Origin: Spirochaeta sp.
GTDB lineage: Bacteria > Spirochaetota > Spirochaetia > DSM-2461
DNA: 25,955 nt
Direction of reading: 5' to 3'
NCBI GenBank assembly: GCA_030635565.1
Contig: DAOVYP010000001.1
Coordinates: forward strand, 1-25,955
The translations under genes and the position numbers were made by a program. Under the pieces are notes generated by a model. That model worked only from the letters and a program-made list of their open reading frames with translations. It was not told the DNA's origin and searched no databases. Positions 22,766 through 25,955 of this stretch are shown in pieces (the stretch's first letter is position 1; every line of letters starts with the position of its first letter).

Positions 22766-24142
22766 ATGCAAATTCTCCCTGTCCTTGTCATTGCCTTCAT
22801 CTCCATCTCAGCCGTTATAGCCCTCTCCATCGGGTTGAGATCCAGCAGCGAGAAAAAGAAGAGTGCTGAATCGAAATCCGTCGTCAAGGATCGTGAAACC
22901 ATTATCAAGGATGCCAATCGCCGTCTGGCATCCAATCCGAAAGATTTGGTAGCTCTGGAAGCTCTGGCCGACCTCTACTATCAGGAAGGCGAATACAAGA
23001 AAGCTATGCGAACCTATCAGCTCATCCTCGATCAGGCCGGATCCTCCCCTGAAGTGAATGATGGTCGGCTCAATCTGCGCTACGGCCTGTCGGCCATGAA
23101 ATGTGAAGCCTGGTCGGAAGCCTACAAGGGATTGGTGATTGCAAGGAGCAGGAACCCGGAAGGAATCGAGGTAAACGTGAACCTCGGAAAGCTGGAGTTC
23201 ATGCGAAAGAATTATGAAAAGACGGTCGGCTTCTTCAAGCGGGTTCTCAGGATTCAACCGGACCATGCCGACTCCCTGAAATTTCTGGGGCAGAGCCTCT
23301 ACCGCCTGAACCGATTTTCCGAAGCCGTACCATATTTGAAACAGGCGGTGGTGGCCCGGCCGGAAGATAAGGAATCGCTCTATGCCCTGGCCCGTTGTCA
23401 GTACGAGATACCTCAGCTTGATATGGCCCAGAAAATCTTCCGACATCTCCGCACCGACCCGAAATGGGGCCCCAATGCCGCGCTGTATTCGGGAACCATT
23501 TTCGCCAAGAAAAGGGAATGGGACGAGGCGATTACCGATTACCAGATCGGTCTGCGGCATGAGAACGTCACCGGAGAACTGCAGCTTGAACTGAAATACC
23601 GTCTGGCCGAGGCCTTCAATCAGAACCAGCGGATCGACCGTGCCCTGGCCCTGCTCAACGAAATTTACGAGACGACGCCTGAATACAAGGATGTGGCCGT
23701 CCAGATTAAGCGGTACCGGGAACTCAACTCGAACAAGAACCTGCAGATCTATCTTCTGGCACCGACAAATGAGTTCATCGCCCTTTGCCGGAAGCTCACC
23801 CAGATGATGTTTCCCAGGGCAAAAATCAAGGTGAATGACATGAACGTTCAGAAGACTGAATATGTTGATCTGATCACCGAAGTTAAAACCCATAAATGGG
23901 AAGACATCGTTCTCTTCCGCTTCATGAGAACAGAAGGTCAGGTGGGGGAATTGTTCGTACGCGACCTCTATGCACACTCGAAGGAGCTGCATGCCGGCCG
24001 GGGATTCTGTTTTACAGCCGGAAACTTCACCGGAGAGGCCGTACGCTTCGTCGAAGCCCGACTCATCGATCTGATCGATAAACCGGCACTGATGAAAATT
24101 CTCAAATCGATCGATTCCGGCTCTCTCACCGGCCTGCCTTAA
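22766..24142 (+). CDS. Membrane-anchored TPR protein with a degenerate Mrr-like nuclease domain
   Basis: A 458-residue protein. One N-terminal membrane helix (about 3-23) is followed by a basic linker. At least six TPR-like helical repeats (about 60-320) follow, for example LVALEALADLYYQEGEYKKA and HADSLKFLGQSLYRLNRFSEA. Residues about 334-447 have the Mrr restriction-endonuclease layout: NEFIALCRKLTQMMFPRAKI, a strand pair, VGELFVRDLYAHS, GRGFCFTAGNFTGEAVRFVE and LIDLIDKPALMKIL. The Gln-X-Lys expected in the second core strand is replaced by residues around LFRFMR, so cleavage is unlikely and DNA or protein binding more likely. TPRs suggest a scaffold for partners. No ribosome binding site precedes the ATG. 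The stop shares TTAA with the rsmG stop on the other strand. Confidence 0.85.
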   Translation: MQILPVLVIAFISISAVIALSIGLRSSSEKKKSAESKSVVKDRETIIKDANRRLASNPKDLVALEALADLYYQEGEYKKAMRTYQLILDQAGSSPEVNDGRLNLRYGLSAMKCEAWSEAYKGLVIARSRNPEGIEVNVNLGKLEFMRKNYEKTVGFFKRVLRIQPDHADSLKFLGQSLYRLNRFSEAVPYLKQAVVARPEDKESLYALARCQYEIPQLDMAQKIFRHLRTDPKWGPNAALYSGTIFAKKREWDEAITDYQIGLRHENVTGELQLELKYRLAEAFNQNQRIDRALALLNEIYETTPEYKDVAVQIKRYRELNSNKNLQIYLLAPTNEFIALCRKLTQMMFPRAKIKVNDMNVQKTEYVDLITEVKTHKWEDIVLFRFMRTEGQVGELFVRDLYAHSKELHAGRGFCFTAGNFTGEAVRFVEARLIDLIDKPALMKILKSIDSGSLTGLP

Positions 24143-24768
24143 CTGATCTTCAGGAGAACAATGTGTCTCTCGTCATTCAATCCCGGAACCTCGACAGCCC
24201 GAATTTTTCCGGAAACCAGTCGATCCGCCACAGCAGCCAGCTCTGATTCAATAACGTCCTTCCGCCCCTTGTAAGCTGCGATTGTTCCCCCAGGTGAGAG
24301 AATTGACCCAAGTACATCCAACAGGCCGTCATCCACCGCCGACCAGGCCCGGAATGTAATCACGTCGAACAGATCTCCACCACCGACTTCTTCCACGGTC
24401 TTTTCCAGTACATTGATGTTGTCCAGACCCAGGGTGAGAACGGCATTTCGAAGGAAGCCCGCCCGCCGGCCTGAGCGTTCAATCAATGTGATATCGACAT
24501 CATTCAGCCAGATGGCCAGGGGAATCCCCGGAAATCCGGCTCCCGATCCTACATCCGCCAGACTACGGGGCCCGAGTTCCCGGATCACCTCAAGACCGCT
24601 CAGGCTGTCCAGCACATGGCGACCGACGATATCCTCCCCGGGAGCAATCAGGCCGTATTTCGGATTCCAGAGCTCAATCTCGGCGATATACCGCTCCAGT
24701 TTTTCAACCCTCTCTCCGGAGGATTCCAACCCGAGCATCTTCAAACCATCTAGCAAATCACCCATCAT
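24139..24768 (-). CDS. rsmG: 16S rRNA (guanine-527-N7)-methyltransferase RsmG (GidB)
   Basis: A 209-residue class I methyltransferase that adds the m7G at position 527 of 16S rRNA; loss is linked to low-level streptomycin resistance in other bacteria. The SAM-binding loop ADVGSGAGFPGIPLAI lies at 71-86. The family elements WNPKYGLIAP, HVLDSLSGL, LIERSGRRAGFLR and VITFRAWSAVDD are all present, and the length is typical. Its ATG overlaps the mnmE stop by one base (TAATG); a second ATG follows at once. The ribosome binding site is weak, so translation is probably coupled to mnmE. The mnmE-rsmG pairing is common in bacteria. It overlaps the convergent TPR gene by four bases. Confidence 0.97.
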   Translation of the reverse strand: MMGDLLDGLKMLGLESSGERVEKLERYIAEIELWNPKYGLIAPGEDIVGRHVLDSLSGLEVIRELGPRSLADVGSGAGFPGIPLAIWLNDVDITLIERSGRRAGFLRNAVLTLGLDNINVLEKTVEEVGGGDLFDVITFRAWSAVDDGLLDVLGSILSPGGTIAAYKGRKDVIESELAAVADRLVSGKIRAVEVPGLNDERHIVLLKIS

Positions 24769-25955
24769 TATTTACCGACGCAGAATTCTGAGAACACAGT
24801 ATTCAACACATCCGTTCGTGTCACCGTTCCAGTGAGTTCTCCCAACGCATCAAGGGCTTCGTGAAGGTCTTCGGCCAGAAGATCCACCGGAGCATCTTCC
24901 CCGAGATCAATTCCGTCGGAAAATCGGTCCAGTGCGGAAACGGCCCTCTCCAGAAGGTTCTTCTGCCTGACCGAATCGATCACCGGCGCATCGGCTTCAG
25001 GAGCCGCACCCCCTCCAAGCGCCCTGGAACGGATTTCTTCCTCAAGTTCGGAGAATCCTTCTCCGGTAATGGCGCTCACGGGAATCCATCCCTCAGGAGC
25101 TTTCGGAGATATGTCCGACTTGTTCCAAACCCTGATAAGCCTGTCGCCGGCTTGAAGCCGGCCTTCGGCGATTCCGGCTCCCTCTGAGAGCACCGCCATC
25201 TCTTCCCGCTCCAGGGCTGCCGCGGCGGCCGGCCCTTCGGTTCCGTCGGCTACGGCCACCACCAGATCCGAGCCGGCAAGGAGATCCCGGGTCCGGCGTA
25301 TTCCCTCGGCCTCAATCGGATCATCGGTTTCACGTCTCAGTCCGGCGGTGTCAATGAGCTGCAGGGGGATGCCGTCCAGGCTCACCCAGGCCTCCACCCA
25401 GTCACGTGTGGTACCGGGCCGCTCGGTAACGATGGACCGCTCTTCCCTTAGGAAGAGGTTGAACAATGACGATTTGCCTGCATTGGTCGGACCCGCCAGT
25501 GTCACCTTCAACCCGTCCCGGTAGAGCCGCCCGGTTTTCCAGGTTCGAATCAGGTTCCTCAGGGAATCACGGGATACCCGTATGAGTTCTGAGTCGAAGG
25601 GTACCGGTTCAGCCTCGTCCTCAGGATAATCCAGAGCCAGAGACGCAACCGCGGCCTGGTGCTTTACCGCATCCTTCACTTCATCAATAACCGATTTCAC
25701 CGAACCGGCCAGCCTGGAGACGGCAAGAGCACGGGCCCGGTCGGTCCGGGCATCGATAATTTCACGAACCGCCTCGGCCCGGGTAAGATCCATTTTACCC
25801 AGGGAAAAAGCCCGGAAAGTGAACTCCCCCGGGGCTGCGTCCCTGAATCCGGCCCTCCGAAGGAGTTCCATGAGCCGGTCGACGACCGCCGGTCCGCCGT
25901 GGCAGGAAATCTCCGCCGAATCCTGACCGGTATAGCTCGCCGGTGCCCGGAATAC
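24768..25955 (-). CDS. mnmE: tRNA modification GTPase MnmE (TrmE), 5' end outside window
   Basis: The frame stays open to the right edge, giving 395 residues, so about the first 60 are missing. The visible start, FRAPASYTGQDSAEISCHGG, is the conserved end of the folate-binding N-domain, so the ATG at 25871 is internal. The G domain has G1 GPTNAGKSS, G2 region PGTTRDW, G3 DTAGLR, G4 NKSD and G5 SAIT. The C-terminus FCVGK is the family's conserved FC[IV]GK with its functional cysteine. MnmE works with MnmG to place carboxymethylaminomethyl or related groups on wobble uridine 34 of certain tRNAs. Nothing looks damaged. Confidence 0.97.
   Translation of the reverse strand, partial: VFRAPASYTGQDSAEISCHGGPAVVDRLMELLRRAGFRDAAPGEFTFRAFSLGKMDLTRAEAVREIIDARTDRARALAVSRLAGSVKSVIDEVKDAVKHQAAVASLALDYPEDEAEPVPFDSELIRVSRDSLRNLIRTWKTGRLYRDGLKVTLAGPTNAGKSSLFNLFLREERSIVTERPGTTRDWVEAWVSLDGIPLQLIDTAGLRRETDDPIEAEGIRRTRDLLAGSDLVVAVADGTEGPAAAAALEREEMAVLSEGAGIAEGRLQAGDRLIRVWNKSDISPKAPEGWIPVSAITGEGFSELEEEIRSRALGGGAAPEADAPVIDSVRQKNLLERAVSALDRFSDGIDLGEDAPVDLLAEDLHEALDALGELTGTVTRTDVLNTVFSEFCVGK

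Noticed and set aside
22808..23992. A 394-codon minus-strand frame opposite the TPR gene
   Set aside because: The plus-strand product has regular TPR helices, a membrane anchor and a good promoter. The minus frame has none of these.
24768..25871. An mnmE start at the ATG 25871
   Set aside because: The frame upstream of it encodes conserved MnmE sequence (SYTGQD, ISCHGG), so this methionine is internal and the real start lies beyond the window.

Overview
The window is a densely packed, moderately GC-rich stretch of bacterial chromosome with very short intergenic gaps. It most likely comes from a free-living member of the Spirochaetota. The best taxonomic clue is a cyclic-nucleotide-gated channel (15047-16711) that closely resembles SthK of Spirochaeta thermophila. 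The envelope genes (lipoprotein-type lytic transglycosylase, LolA-like protein, beta-barrel protein with a C-terminal tyrosine) fit a two-membrane bacterium. I could not run a search, so the genus is not assigned. I saw no tRNA, rRNA, insertion sequence, prophage or CRISPR array.

Layout. Positions 1-702 (-) hold the start of a drug/metabolite-type permease cut by the window edge. Positions 755-3771 (-) are an NfeD-type membrane protease, FloA (flotillin-like) and a small membrane-anchored protein, an arrangement like Bacillus yqeZ-yqfA-yqfB. Positions 3847-5526 (-) encode a Na+/phosphate cotransporter with a PhoU-like tail. The 375-base gap 5527-5901 carries three inverted repeats and a TATAAT box. 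Positions 5902-6798 (+) encode a phosphate acetyl/butyryltransferase-family enzyme.

Positions 6802-14895 (-) form an eight-gene operon: GntR/YtrA regulator, membrane SPFH protein, ABC ATPase, two FtsX-like permeases, LolA-like periplasmic protein, outer-membrane beta-barrel and a third permease. Together these look like a trans-envelope export or lipid/lipoprotein-handling machine. The third permease begins with an A8 tract that puts its best ATG out of frame. Divergent from this operon is the SthK-like channel; the two facing promoters appear to share the same -35 bases.

Positions 16715-22681 (-) are a cell-envelope operon: a tail-anchored protein whose soluble part looks like an Hsp70 substrate-binding domain, a lytic transglycosylase lipoprotein, UppP and FtsK. 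Positions 22766-24142 (+) encode a membrane-anchored TPR protein ending in an Mrr-like nuclease fold without the usual catalytic residues; its promoter lies so close to the ATG that the mRNA may be leaderless. Positions 24139-25955 (-) are rsmG and mnmE, with mnmE cut by the right edge.

Most operons are translationally coupled, with stop/start overlaps of TAATG, ATGA, GTGA or TTGA. The most unusual items are the free-standing Hsp70-SBD-like membrane protein, the one-ATPase/three-permease export operon with its SPFH and beta-barrel partners, the channel with a fully charged S4 and an extra C-terminal domain, and the degenerate nuclease fused to TPRs.
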